From: Rhodamnia argentea
Lineage: Eukaryota; Streptophyta; Magnoliopsida; Myrtales; Myrtaceae
DNA: 64,000 nucleotides
Reading direction: 5' to 3'
Assembly: GCF_020921035.1 (NCBI RefSeq)
Contig: NC_063158.1
Location: 26,832,962-26,896,961, forward strand
This document shows positions 35,811-45,937 of the stretch, piece after piece (position 1 is the first letter of the stretch; every line of letters starts with the position of its first letter). The notes under the pieces are model-generated. The model had not been told where the DNA came from. It saw nothing but the letters and a program-made list of their open reading frames with translations, and searched no databases. Made by a program: the position numbers and the translations under genes.

Positions 35811-37535
35811 ATGTCATCACAGGTCCAACTAGCCCAAGACAACTTGGACTTGTCAACGTGCAAAATTATTTCAATTGAATTCAATTTTGCTATTAAGAGA
35901 TGCACTACTAGCCCTTCTCGCAATGTAATCTTATATAGATTCCTGCAGGAGAAAAGAAGCACTGTCCTTCGTAACTACGATGTGTACTTGAGCTTCAGAG
36001 GTGGTGACACACCCACTGGCTTCACCGATTTCCTCTACAACAGCCTGGTAGCTGCTGGGGTCCATGTGTTCAGAGATTATGATGCGCTCCCAGTCGACGA
36101 GGAGATAGGCCAGGAGCTTCTCTGGGCCATCAGGACTTGTAGAATCGCTATCCCCATCATCTCACAGCAGTATGCGCAGAGTAAATGGTGCCTCCGCGTG
36201 CTCGCTGAGATGATGGATTGCCACAGAAAGCATGGCAAATCAGTCTTCCCTGTATTCTATAATGTCCTTTTTGATGATGTAGTTTGCCAACGAGGTAACT
36301 TTAAAGAGGCTTTCTGGAGACATGAGAAGCAATGCAGCTCAGAAGAAGTGCTAGAATGGTGGGAAGCGCTGAGTTCTGTAGCTTGTATTAAAGGATGGAT
36401 GTCACAAACCATTGCTAACGGGTATGTACATATGTATATATATCACAAAAAGTATTATGTATTTACTAATCTGCGAATCTATATCCATCTGAAATCTGAA
36501 TCCTAACCCCAGTACACTTGGATGGGAATGACCGATCCAGAATTGCAGAGTGAGCGGAAACAAGGAACCAAACTGTACGCCTAACTATGATTTTACACAT
36601 TTATGTGCGCAGGCAGGAAGGAGAGCTTGTAAAAACAGTGGTAGCAAAAGTTTTGAGTGAATTGGATACAACGTGGATTGAACGGCTCCCCATTTTCATA
36701 AGATCAGGTATCTTCCTATTCCATTTGAGCCAACGCGTCTAATATTCGTAAGAATTCTCTGTTCATCATGTGAGAGCTTTTAAAGTTACCGTGGTTGTCA
36801 GATGATTTCTATCGGCTACCTCTTGTCATCGTCATTTTGGTTTGTCTTGCTGGATCGCAGCGTATCTTTACTTTTCGGAGAAGAAAAGAAGACAAACTAA
36901 ATGGCACGTGTTTTTGAACTATCGTGGCCCTGATACTCGACGTGGCTTTGCTGCTTACCTCTACATTAGCCTTGTGGCTGCAAAAATCAAAGTATTTAGC
37001 ACTTATGATCCCTCCCTCATAGGTACATATGTTGGCTGTGAGATTCAGAATGCCATTGACCACTGCAAGATATCTATTCCTATTCTCTCTGAAAATTATG
37101 CCTCCTCTTGTTATTGCCTCGATGAGCTAGCTCAAATGGTTGAATGCAAGAGAACCAAGGGGCAAAAAATAATGCCCATCTTCTATAAAGTGAAGCCCTC
37201 AAACGTGCGAGACGTATCGCATCGTTTTGGAGAGGACATGCGTCTACACAAGGAGCTGGTCAACGAAATTGCTTACGAGCGGTGGGAGCGAGCTCTTAGA
37301 GAGGTTGGGTCTTCCAAAGGATGGGTATCAGAGAAAATTGCCAATGGGTATTTATTCCATCAATCTCCCCAAAGCCTTGATTTGATCATATTACTGGAAT
37401 CTTGTTATACTTCAATTTTATCTGGCATTTGACAGGCACGAAGGAGTACTTGTGAAACGGGTCGTCAAGGAGGTTTCGAGGTTATTGAACAATCCCCAAA
37501 CACATGAACCTCCATCCCCGTCCACTAAATACTGA
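35811..37535 (+). CDS. Tandem-TIR protein, unit B (TIR-1 catalytic Glu replaced by Val)
   Basis: Predicted exons: 35811-36421, 36613-36707, 36861-37347 and 37436-37535 (1293 nt, 430 aa), with the same phases as unit A. The N-terminus (from MSSQVQLAQDNLDL) has no clear membrane span and may be an artefact if the exon is entered by splicing from unit A. TIR-1 reads NYDVYLSFRGGDTP, ALPVDEEIG and SKWCLRVLAEMM. The catalytic Glu position is Val130 (codon GTG where units A and C have GAG), and the conserved DTR Arg is Pro. TIR-2 is the best preserved of the three second domains: WHVFLNYRGPDTR, DPSLIGTYV, CYCLDELAQM, FYKVKPSNVRDVSHRFG. Exon 4 encodes the linker GVLVKRVVKEVSRLLNNPQ and ends at TGA 37533. 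Intron 2 has a 1-nt insertion compared with A and C that breaks any independent start for TIR-2. Confidence 0.68.
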
Positions 37536-38084
37536 TTAAATCCTGAAGTTAGTAACGACTTATATTTAGCATATTTGATTTCCGTTTTCATAAGAGGGTT
37601 CGTATGATGATCAAACGTGTCGTCATATGCATTGTTATTCTAAATGCTGGCCATGATTCTTTTGGAGTTAAGAAACGTGTTATGAATGTTGTGTTATATA
37701 ATCTGTTTAATGAACATGTTGGTAGATATCCATAATAGAGTTCGACCGTGACGACCGAATTTATTATATTCATGCATAAGGATACTGGATTACCTGACGG
37801 CTGTCTCATGTTTGAATTTGACAAGTCTGATCTGTTACAAATAGAGAGAGGATAGGGTGAATGAGAGGAGAGCAGGGAGACCAAGGGAACAAAAGGAGGA
37901 GAGAAAAATGTCCAAACAACAGAAAGTCCAGTCATCTTCATTAATTGTCTGAAGGTGCCATAAAGGAGTAGCTATTGAGATGAAGTAAAATACAATCTTC
38001 CGAAACACGGATTGCCTTCAGATTAAGTCTAGTACATCTTCCTTACTATAACTAACAGAAATTAAAATGAGAAAATGGCAATGC
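37536..38084. other. Spacer downstream of unit B
   Basis: AT-rich sequence after the stop codon of unit B. No gene or repeat was recognised. It presumably contains the 3' UTR of unit B. Confidence 0.4.
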
Positions 38085-39505
38085 ACGCATGGAAAAAGAA
38101 GCCATGCTTTGTACATCTCTAGTTCTTCAAACAGGCTGCGGAAAGAAACTATTTGTGAGTAAATATTGTCTCAAAAGGAATTGTCAGATCTGGCAAACCA
38201 GTTTGGCAATTCTTTCTGCAAGATTTCGTGAATGGTATGCACTGTCGGTTCCAGCTAAATCCTTCTTAATCTGTGGAATCCTTGCCTGCATTTCAGCTTA
38301 AGTAGAAGGATCGGCAATAATGATAGTTGAGTTACGACTGATGGTTACTTTTCTAGCAATGCCAAGCTGATCAGAGGTCACACCATCCAGAATCAGACAC
38401 GACTCTCCGGAGAGAGAATCAATAACGCAATGTCCTGCCAAGACACCTTTCTCTCCTTCTCCGAATATCCTTGACATTGCACAACAGCTACATTCAGCAA
38501 GCCTTGCGTTTTGTTGACAACAAGTGTTTCCAGTACTTGCCTTGAGATATCATCTGCAATAATTCGTAAGGGGACACTCAACTGAGTTGCCTTCAAGGAA
38601 TCATGTCCTTGGCATCAGTTAACAAGGGCTATGGCATTCTCAACTCCGCGAGAGCTCTATCCTGGTTTCTGATGAAATGGGGTGACATATAGACCTTATC
38701 AATCTGGCAAAGAAGAAAAAATCTAACTCTAAAGTGAACAACTCGTACAGAGGTGAATTTTTGATTGAAAAGGGGCATGCATTCAATAAGCTGAGGATTT
38801 GTTGATGCTTGCAATTGGAAGACTTTATCCCTTAAGAAGACATATTTTAGAAGACAGAGAGCTGAATAACACTCTTTTCCACACTTGGCAAGGAGACAAT
38901 CATCCAACTCCATATTATTTCAAACCTGAAGCTAAATTCACCAACTTTAGTCATTCCTCGACCAGAACAAAGGTTTCAGAAGATGAGGATGACTCGATAG
39001 CGATAACTCCATCATGTCCAATCCTTTCTATACTATCAGCGATCATTCTTACAAGAAAGTCGTCGTTTCCAGCAGACAGCTGCAAAATGGTGAACAAATT
39101 TCAGAATTTCGCCATGTCTTGTACAAGGCCCGAAGAAGAAAGAATCAATCAATAACTTTTTTTTTTTATTTTTATAAAGAGATTGGATTAGCCCCAAATG
39201 AAACTGCCAACAACCCAGGTTTGATCGTTGCTCGAGCAAGATGATTGCGGTGGTTGTTCCGTCACCAGACAAGTCATTCATGCAGCCAGCTATCTTGAAG
39301 TACATACATTTGAACGCAAAAATGAGTATAAGCATGAGACCAAACTTCTGGGAGATAAGCAACTTTCAACGGTGAACCATCTCTTAATCTAACAATGCCC
39401 CAGCATTCTCGCTTGCATCTGAATGTCCTATCCCTCGGGACAATCTTGACGCCATCGTTCATGAGTTTCGGAGTTTCAGACTTTGAGAGGATAACATTGC
39501 ATCCT
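38085..39505 (-). pseudogene. Intron-bearing partial copy of CPNA2
   Basis: This segment is collinear with 19322-21000 of the functional chaperonin gene. The match is exon and intron alike: about 38155-38412 to 19322-19612, 38424-38708 to 19777-20070, 38700-39085 to 20060-20475, 39176-39306 to 20660-20790 and 39365-39505 to 20860-21000. Because intron sequence is retained it is a DNA duplicate, not a retrocopy. It is dead. A Lys codon in the DPSTKAE motif is TAA (38298-38300), the 152-bp parental intron and its exon edges are deleted near 38412-38424, and many frameshifts are present. Transit peptide and C-terminal exons are missing. The right breakpoint abuts a GC-rich repeat core. Confidence 0.92.
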
Positions 39506-40215
39506 GACCTCGGGCAAGCTCGAGCTCGCCGGGTATAGTGAGGCCCGAGCTCGCCGGACATGGTGAAGCTCGACCTTGAGTGGTGGGCAACCGGAGCTAG
39601 AACGAAAAAGAAAAAATAAGAAAAAATAAATAATAAAATATTGAAATGTTTGAGAATGAGCAATTTCAGAAAGTGACTTCACCTCTTTAGATTAGGAATT
39701 CACTTTCCTAATTTTATGCATGAATTTTCCGTTCATCGAAAAGCATTTTCCGTTGACTAAGTCGTTTTCAATGAACTAAACGGGGTGAAAGTCCGAAAAA
39801 CTAATTCACGGAAAACACTTTCACTCAAATAAACACAACCTTTCTTTGGCCACAAAAAAAAAAAAAAAAAAAAACAAACAAACAATCCACCTTTTCGCTA
39901 AAAAATAAATGATTTGAAAAGAAAAATCCAAAACTAATCAATACTATCGTTGTAGTAATTAGTCAATATACAAAATATTTTCATTATCGACAACAATTTA
40001 TGCTCGAATATTTTTGTGGATAATGAACATATTTTTTTGTTGATCCATTTTTATAAGCAGTACAAATGATCATTTTTAATGAAAATGCTATCCAAATAAT
40101 TTATTTTTTGCGAAACAAGCGCTATAGAGTCTAGAGAGGATCTAATATATGGTCAACACTTCGGTCCAATAGTGATTTAGTGAAATTCATATAAGCAACT
40201 CCATTTAGTGTAACA
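39506..40215. other. GC-rich/AT-rich repeat remnant
   Basis: The stretch 39506-39600 is GC-rich with repeated GAGCTCGCC-like motifs. It is followed by an A-rich arm (to about 39650) and AT-rich sequence with an A21 tract near 39851. The pattern (GC core beside an A/T-rich arm) matches the foldback elements at 44764-45300 and 63094-63781, so this is probably a truncated relative. No gene was seen. Confidence 0.4.
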
Positions 40216-40318
40216 ACTCCTAGATGATCTTGCGTGTGATCAGTTATGCCAACAGTTGCAGAAGCACCGTCAATTTTCACCCACTCATGAGTATCGGCAT
40301 ACTTGAGATCCTTGAGAA
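40216..40318 (-). pseudogene. Glycine cleavage system H-protein exon fragment
   Basis: One exon translates as [20 protein letters not shown] then [13 protein letters not shown], which is diagnostic for mitochondrial H-protein (GCSH) just before the lipoyl-lysine domain. An intron acceptor (TTGCAG) precedes it on the minus strand, so it came from genomic DNA. After DHLG there is no normal splice donor, and the expected DVVYVELPE continuation is absent. The lipoylation site is missing. This is an isolated gene fragment. Confidence 0.82.
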
Positions 40319-42000
40319 CTGCAATAATTTCAAGACAGACAATTTCTAAAGCAATCAGCAGTGAGCACACAACGTATAAGAGGACGATTCACACATTCGA
40401 AACAAGATGGTCACAGCTAGTAAATTACATAATTGGAAATAGTCACCTGATCTTAATTGATGTATGAGCACGAAGGAGAGGGATAACTTCGGAACAGATC
40501 GGATCTGGTCTATTGAAGCCATCTAAGCTTTCAATTGTGATGCTAGCCATGAATGTATTAGTCCTTTTTTAGCAGATTGTCCCTTTATTGGCAGATTGTT
40601 CTGCAACTCATTCATTCATATCAATATGCTCTAGCTTTTGACTCAACACCTTCTTTAAAGAACATAAACATAACATATAACAATGCCGCTTTGGCTCTAA
40701 CAACAGGGAACGGATGTTGTTTCTCGGTACCACCGATCTATGCTCAACACAACAATGCCACTAACGCAACCCATTGATCAAAATCAGATCTTTTTCTTCT
40801 ACCCTTTACCGTAACATATACCACATCATTTATTCCAAAAACCGTATCGGTGAGCTCCACGATTATGCATAAACATGTTAATCAACTTGTTACGACAATA
40901 TGTGGAGACATTCTGAAAGCAAGATCTAAAGACAAAGCTTTGATCAATAAGAAGAATTAGATCAAGATAAAAAGCCGGGCCCTTTTCTTTCTTTCTCTCT
41001 CACCTGTGGAAAATCCTCTGTGGAACACCGAGATCTTGAGGTATGAGGCTGCTCTTGATGCCCAGAACAATCTCGACGACGCCATTTCTGTATATCAATC
41101 TGAGGACTATCCCTCTTCAGTTGTCTCTGCACACTCCAGAATGTCTCTCCCTTTCTCTCTCTCTCTCTCTCTCTCCCACAAAGATGTACATAGGATGTGG
41201 GGTTTGGTGGATGTTCCTAACAATAACTCCCTTTGTTGTCGTTGGAGTTGTCGCATCAAAATTGGAAATTGAGTATAAACAGTCCAAATTGATTGGAATT
41301 TAGCCCAAACCAACAGAAAAGATTACGGTGGTGAGTCATTTGTCCCAGCAAACTCCAATGGGCAGAAAGTTGGTGGAATGCTGATTCATTTACACCAATA
41401 TGAACATCACGTGCTTGTTGGCCGCAGCACGGGAATCTTTAGCAGCCCAAGTTCCATTTGTCAATGTCAACCAGTACCTACCATCGGCAAATGGCCTCAT
41501 CTTCCGGTTGAAATATTTCCTGCTATGGTCTTGTGTAGATCAACTAGTACCATACACACGCCAGTAAATTATGGAAGATCACATGTATCTGTGCTCTTAG
41601 GGTGGTTTCAAGGGAATGTGAAAGCGGAGGGATATGAACCCGAATCTAAACACATTCGCCAGTGGAGCTACCCCATGAGATTTCTATGTTCTGGTATTTT
41701 CTTATCATTCTTTGGAAGAATTTTTATTGTTTTGAGTGCAAAATTATGGATTTTTTCTTTTTCCATGTTGGTAAGTTTCGACAGATTCTCTTAACAAGTG
41801 CCCGAGACACTAGTTAAACGACCTGTAATTTTCAATGCGCTGCCTCCCTCGTGTTATGCATAATCAATGCATTGAAAATCAAAACATTCCTTAATTTATG
41901 TAAGTATCCAAAATCTGTTTGTAACAACATGATTGGTGACATTTTTTTTCAGGTAACTTAGTAACAAATTTATAGTTTGCAAATTAGCAATTTTTATACT
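40319..42000. other. Region without a recognised gene
   Basis: Short open frames occur, for example one near 41010-41120 on the plus strand reading RYEAALDAQNNLDDAISVYQ. Another, near 41400-41520, reads QVPFVNVNQYLPSANGLIF. They look like pieces of old exons, but I cannot assign them to a family. A CT microsatellite lies at about 41151-41176. Nothing else is supportable. Confidence 0.3.
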
Positions 42001-42143
42001 GATTACAAACTTTTTTTTTTTTTCTGATAATCAAGGTTTCCCACATGCAGTGGACTATACCTCGGGGTGGTTGGAGTTTTTGCCTATACCACCAGATAAG
42101 TCTCCCTAAACGTGGTCGCTAGGAGTCGAGATTACTAACTTTT
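42001..42143 (-). mobile_element. Second SINE-like retroposon of the same family
   Basis: An insert of about 115 bp (42015-42129) is bracketed by GATTACAAACTTTT at 42001-42014 and GATTACTAACTTTT at 42130-42143 (13 of 14 match). It begins with a T-tract and then the complement of a CCTTGATTATCAG tail. Its internal CCCCGAGGTATAGTC aligns with CCCCGAGGACTAGTC in the insert at 26903-27011. The one mismatch in the duplication suggests an older insertion. Confidence 0.65.
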
Positions 42144-42785
42144 ATCTACATTACTTACTAATATTTTTAGTTTACTAACAACTACCCGAGCCAAAAGAAT
42201 ACTGACTACTATATCAAATTACCAACCTAAATTAGAGTAGTTTACCAATTTTTATCGGATTAAATTTCCATGTGGTGACCGTCCGGGCTTCTCTAATGGT
42301 AGACCACTATTGTCCTAGCACGACATTTGCACATTCGGGTGCTAGCCTTAGCAAACAATAGCATTAAGGCAAAATTCTCTCTTCCACAATTTTCGCATTT
42401 TCGTGTGTTTCAAGTACTTATCTCCAGCTTCCTTTGAGGAACCACCTGATTTTGGATTTGTTTTGAGAAAGAATAAGTCATCATCACGAAAAGAAGAGTA
42501 TCACCGCGAAGCGAAACAGAACGCAATACTCAAGCTTTGCAGAAAATTTCTATCGAACTACTCAAACAGTTCTTTTTTCTTTAATTTCAAGTTAAGCGAT
42601 AACTATAGAGAGCCGCACACATTTCCAAAACAGTTATTTGGAGCTAGTGCGGTCGGGCCGCGGTGGAACATTGACCAGAGAAGAGGATGGCTCGCCGACG
42701 ATGTTAACCAAGAAATCACGCCTTGCACAGCCATCTCATGTCCAAGACTGTTCTCCCTCATCAAACTATAGGAAGCGTGCTTCCT
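42144..42785. other. Spacer without recognised features
   Basis: No gene or repeat was identified. Weak short frames on the plus strand overlap the downstream PPR fragment and look like shadows. Confidence 0.35.
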
Positions 42786-43288
42786 TTATACAGGCAAAGC
42801 AGTTCTCATGCTCTTGTGCATAGTTCTGATGACAGTTGTGACCTGCTCTCTCTGATCTTCGCTCGAACACGCCCAAAGCAGCACTTTCGCAGTCCCTCCG
42901 TCCGGCAAACAACCCGAGTCGATCATTTCCTCGAAAATGTCTAAACATCTTTTGTAAAGCTTCTTTCTTGAGTCTGCTCCGAGTCGAGATGTCCATGTCA
43001 CGACATCCGGCTGCAACCTTTCGATAGGAATCATCTGGAAAAGCTCCTCGACTTTTTCCAAATACCCTGCTCGTGCATATGCGTTGATCAGTGTGTTATA
43101 GGTGGTTATATCGGCTAGATATGGTCCGGTTTCCATTGCATTCAACACTTCCCCCATTTTTTCGAATTGTCCTAATCGGCCATAGAGGTTCAACATGCTG
43201 TTGAGGACATGAGTATCAGGCTCGAGGCCAGATTGCTGCATCTGTCTTACGATGTCCTCGCACTTAGCTATGTCACCACTTATCGAGT
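42786..43288 (-). pseudogene. C-terminal fragment of a P-class PPR protein
   Basis: An uninterrupted frame of about 167 codons ends in MHKSMRTALPV and holds tandem 35-aa pentatricopeptide repeats. Examples are LEPDTHVLNSMLNLYGRLGQ, ADITTYNTLINAYARAGYLE and LQPDVVTWTSRLGADSRKK. PPR proteins bind organellar RNA. The N-terminal part of the gene (targeting peptide and most repeats) is absent: homology ends near 43288, 30 bp before a foldback element. No upstream exons are seen, so this is a truncated duplicate even though this piece has no stop. It resembles the Arabidopsis At2g35130 type from memory, which is not verified. Confidence 0.75.
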
Positions 43289-43317
43289 AAGCACATATTT
43301 TATCTTAATTCTACCTG

Positions 43318-44052
43318 CCTAATACCCAAAAAATCCTCAACTTTTACTTTTGTCCCCATTCTACTAACCTAAACAAAAAGAAAATCTCAACTTTAGTATA
43401 TGTCCCAATTATATCCAAAACTTCTTTTTGTCTCATAATAAACTATCAACTTTTATTTTTTTCCCAATTCTATCACCGTTAGCCTTCCGTCCATAATTAC
43501 TGTTAGTTAATCCTATGTGGTATTTTCATGTCGTTAATGAATTACATTTCAGCAAAATTAACATGAAAATCCCCCAACTTCTCTTCTGTTGTATGTTTTC
43601 CCTATACATTGCCAACAGATACGGGGCCACTCAAGACAGCACGATTTGGATTCTCCCCGGCACTCAACAGCCTAAAGAGCCGCTTGACATAGAGATCTGA
43701 ATATTTTGGTGAACAATCCCAAATCTCATCGTCCTTAAAACTTACTACTTTCGAATTTCTAAGATTCATTGGTAAGTTCAGTGAAAAAAATCGAGTCACG
43801 TAGGATTACGTAACGGTGACTATTGACGGAAGGGCGACGATGGTAGAATTGAGATAAAAGTAAAAGTTTGGGATTTTTATGATACAATTTTTTTTTGGAT
43901 ATAATTGGGAGATATGTTAAATTTGGGGGCTTTTTGGCTATTATGCTTGTAGAATTAGGACAAAAGTAAAAGTTAGAGGTTTTTATAAGACAAAATTTTT
44001 TTTGGATATAATTGGAATAAATGCTAAAACGAGGACTTTTTTGGGTGTTAGG
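43318..44052. mobile_element. Foldback MITE 1 (long inverted arms)
   Basis: The left arm starts CCTAATACCCAAAAAATCC, and the right arm ends with its complement GGACTTTTTTGGGTGTTAGG. Further in, AACTTTTACTTTTGTCC and CCAATTATATCCAAAA in the left arm match the inverted right arm. Arms are roughly 180-200 bp with imperfect pairing. Inside there is no recognisable coding capacity. Confidence 0.7.
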
Positions 44053-44135
44053 CCCACAAAATGATGCAAAGTTAGAGAATATTACTAAGCCTGTTAGTTG
44101 TTAGGTGTCTTGATTTAGATTTGATAGTAACTTGG

Positions 44136-44554
44136 GAAAATTATCAAAAAAATCTTAAACTTATTGCATTGGTGCTAATTAAGTCCTAAAGCTTTTTGCA
44201 TTGATACCAATTGAGGTCATCTGGGCAATTTTGACAGAAAACAACCGAGTAGATAATTTTTAATGATATTTTAGTATTATTCTAACTTATTTATTTATTC
44301 TTTTCTTTCTTTCTCTTTCTTTATTTTCCATCCCTTTCTTTTCTTTCTTTGGTCGATCATGTTGTCCACATCAGCGCGGACCACGCCACATTAGCGCAGA
44401 CCACGCCATGTCGCCTATTTCCAATCAAAATTGGCTAGATGAACTAAATTGATACAAATACAAAAGGTTTAGGGCTCAATTGGCCCAAGAAAAAAAAGTT
44501 TAGAATTGAATCGATACAATTGCAATAGGTTTAGGACATTTTTCTAGTAATTCT
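44136..44554. mobile_element. Foldback MITE 2
   Basis: The left end (GAAAATTATCAAAAAAATC, then TTAAACTTATTGCATTGGT) pairs with the right end, whose complement reads GAATTACTAGAAAAATGTCC then TAAACCTATTGCAATTGTA. The centre carries a small repeated motif, CGCGGACCACGCCACATTAG, around 44375-44410. No coding capacity. Confidence 0.65.
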
Positions 44555-44763
44555 ATTTTTTTTGTTGAATTGATTCTATTTAATAACTTGTTCAATGGAA
44601 AATTTCAATAATCCTTGTGTTTTTAAGACATTCACGAAGTTACTAATGATACAACTTTGAATTTTGATAAGGATATCATCATATTACTAACACATTATGT
44701 AATCACTAGTATAAAAAAAATCTAATCTAAACAACTCGGTATGATTGGAGTACCATTGCAATT

Positions 44764-45300
44764 GGGATAAGTACACTACGAGTGCCATAACTTTTATACG
44801 GCTCTTATTTGAGTGCCACATAGGAGGAAAATCGTTCACTTGAGTGCCACTTCCGACCAAAATCATTCACTTGAGTACCACTTTCGGCGAATCATCCTAC
44901 GTGGACTTTTTTTTATTTTTTATTTAATTTTCAGTGACACGTGGATTTTTTTAAATATTTTCTGAAATTTTTTTCTTATTTTTTATTTATTTTGATATTT
45001 TTATTTTTATTTTATTTTTGTTGCTTCTAACACCTTGGCCGGTGACGGTCCCCGCCTCGCCGGCCAAGGGAGCAAAAAATGAAGAAAAAACTAAAGTAAA
45101 AAGAAAAATTGCAAAATAAAAAAAAACTATGAAAAAATCTACGTGTACATTAAAATATTCAGAAGAATTATTTTGCTGGTGCCACGTCAACTTTTCCGAT
45201 GTCCATGTAATCGATAGCAATTGAGCGGTCGGTTTTTTAAAGTTATGGCACTCAATTAAGTAAAAAAAAAAAGTTATGACACTTGTAGTATACTTATTCC
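44764..45300. mobile_element. Foldback MITE 3 with GC-rich core
   Basis: The left end, GGGATAAGTACACTACGAGT, pairs with the right end, whose complement is GGAATAAGTATACTACAAGT. The inverted match continues into GCCATAACTTTT. The core at about 45025-45065 is GC-rich (TTGGCCGGTGACGGTCC), flanked by T-rich and A-rich stretches that are themselves inverted. Direct repeats next to the ends (TTGCAATT, TTGTAATT) may be a degenerate target duplication. Confidence 0.72.
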
Positions 45301-45937
45301 TTTTGTAATTAGTCAACCTCACACCAGTCTGATATGATTTTTGGCTGATTAGATGTCCAGTTAGCCCAAGGAAAGAAGACAAGTTGGACTCTGTTAAAAG
45401 AGTTGCTCTTATTGCTGTTGTTTTGCTCTTAACATAACGGTTGGGGAAAATTAAAAACATGAGTCAAATTATGACAACTGTCAAAAGTTAGGGGTAGAGT
45501 AATATAGTATTGAGTATTGACCTTTGGAGTTGAGGTCCAAAGAGGGGCAGTTGAGTCAATGTTTAGCCGATGAGGCCCTTGGGATTCCTGTGTAAACAAA
45601 AACATTGACCTGAGTCTGAAAGCAATAAGAGAACAAAATGGTTGCCTTAACAATTGTTTAGCTCCAAGCCCTTCTTTTGGAAAAAAAGAAGAATAGACAA
45701 AACTTCCTAGCCCTTGTTCTTTTCGGGACGCTTTTTAAGGTTTTCACAATGATTTCCGAATCTTGAAAGCATTCTTCGTGCGTACCAAACCGCGTACACG
45801 TTCTAGAAGATCCTATGTCAGCTATAAATCCATCTTGCATATATGCCGGAGACGTCGCCAAGTCTTGGATTAGAGAAAGCATCCAAAGAAGACTTACTTA
45901 GATCCCAAAAGAGAAAAAGTTACTAACAAAGAAGAAA
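45301..45937. other. Upstream region of tandem-TIR unit C
   Basis: Non-coding sequence before the start of unit C, presumably holding its promoter and leader. The last 60 bp (ATCCCAAAAGAGAAAAAG near 45902-45919) resemble the segment after the start of unit A (AATCCGAAAAGAGAAAAG at 33882-33899). Unit A's longer N-terminus may therefore begin in what was originally leader sequence. Confidence 0.4.

Noticed and set aside
33600..37535. Canonical TNL resistance genes (TIR-NB-ARC-LRR)
   Set aside because: No P-loop, RNBS, GLPL or MHD motif and no LRR occur in any frame after the TIR exons; only the short pre-NB-ARC linker is present.
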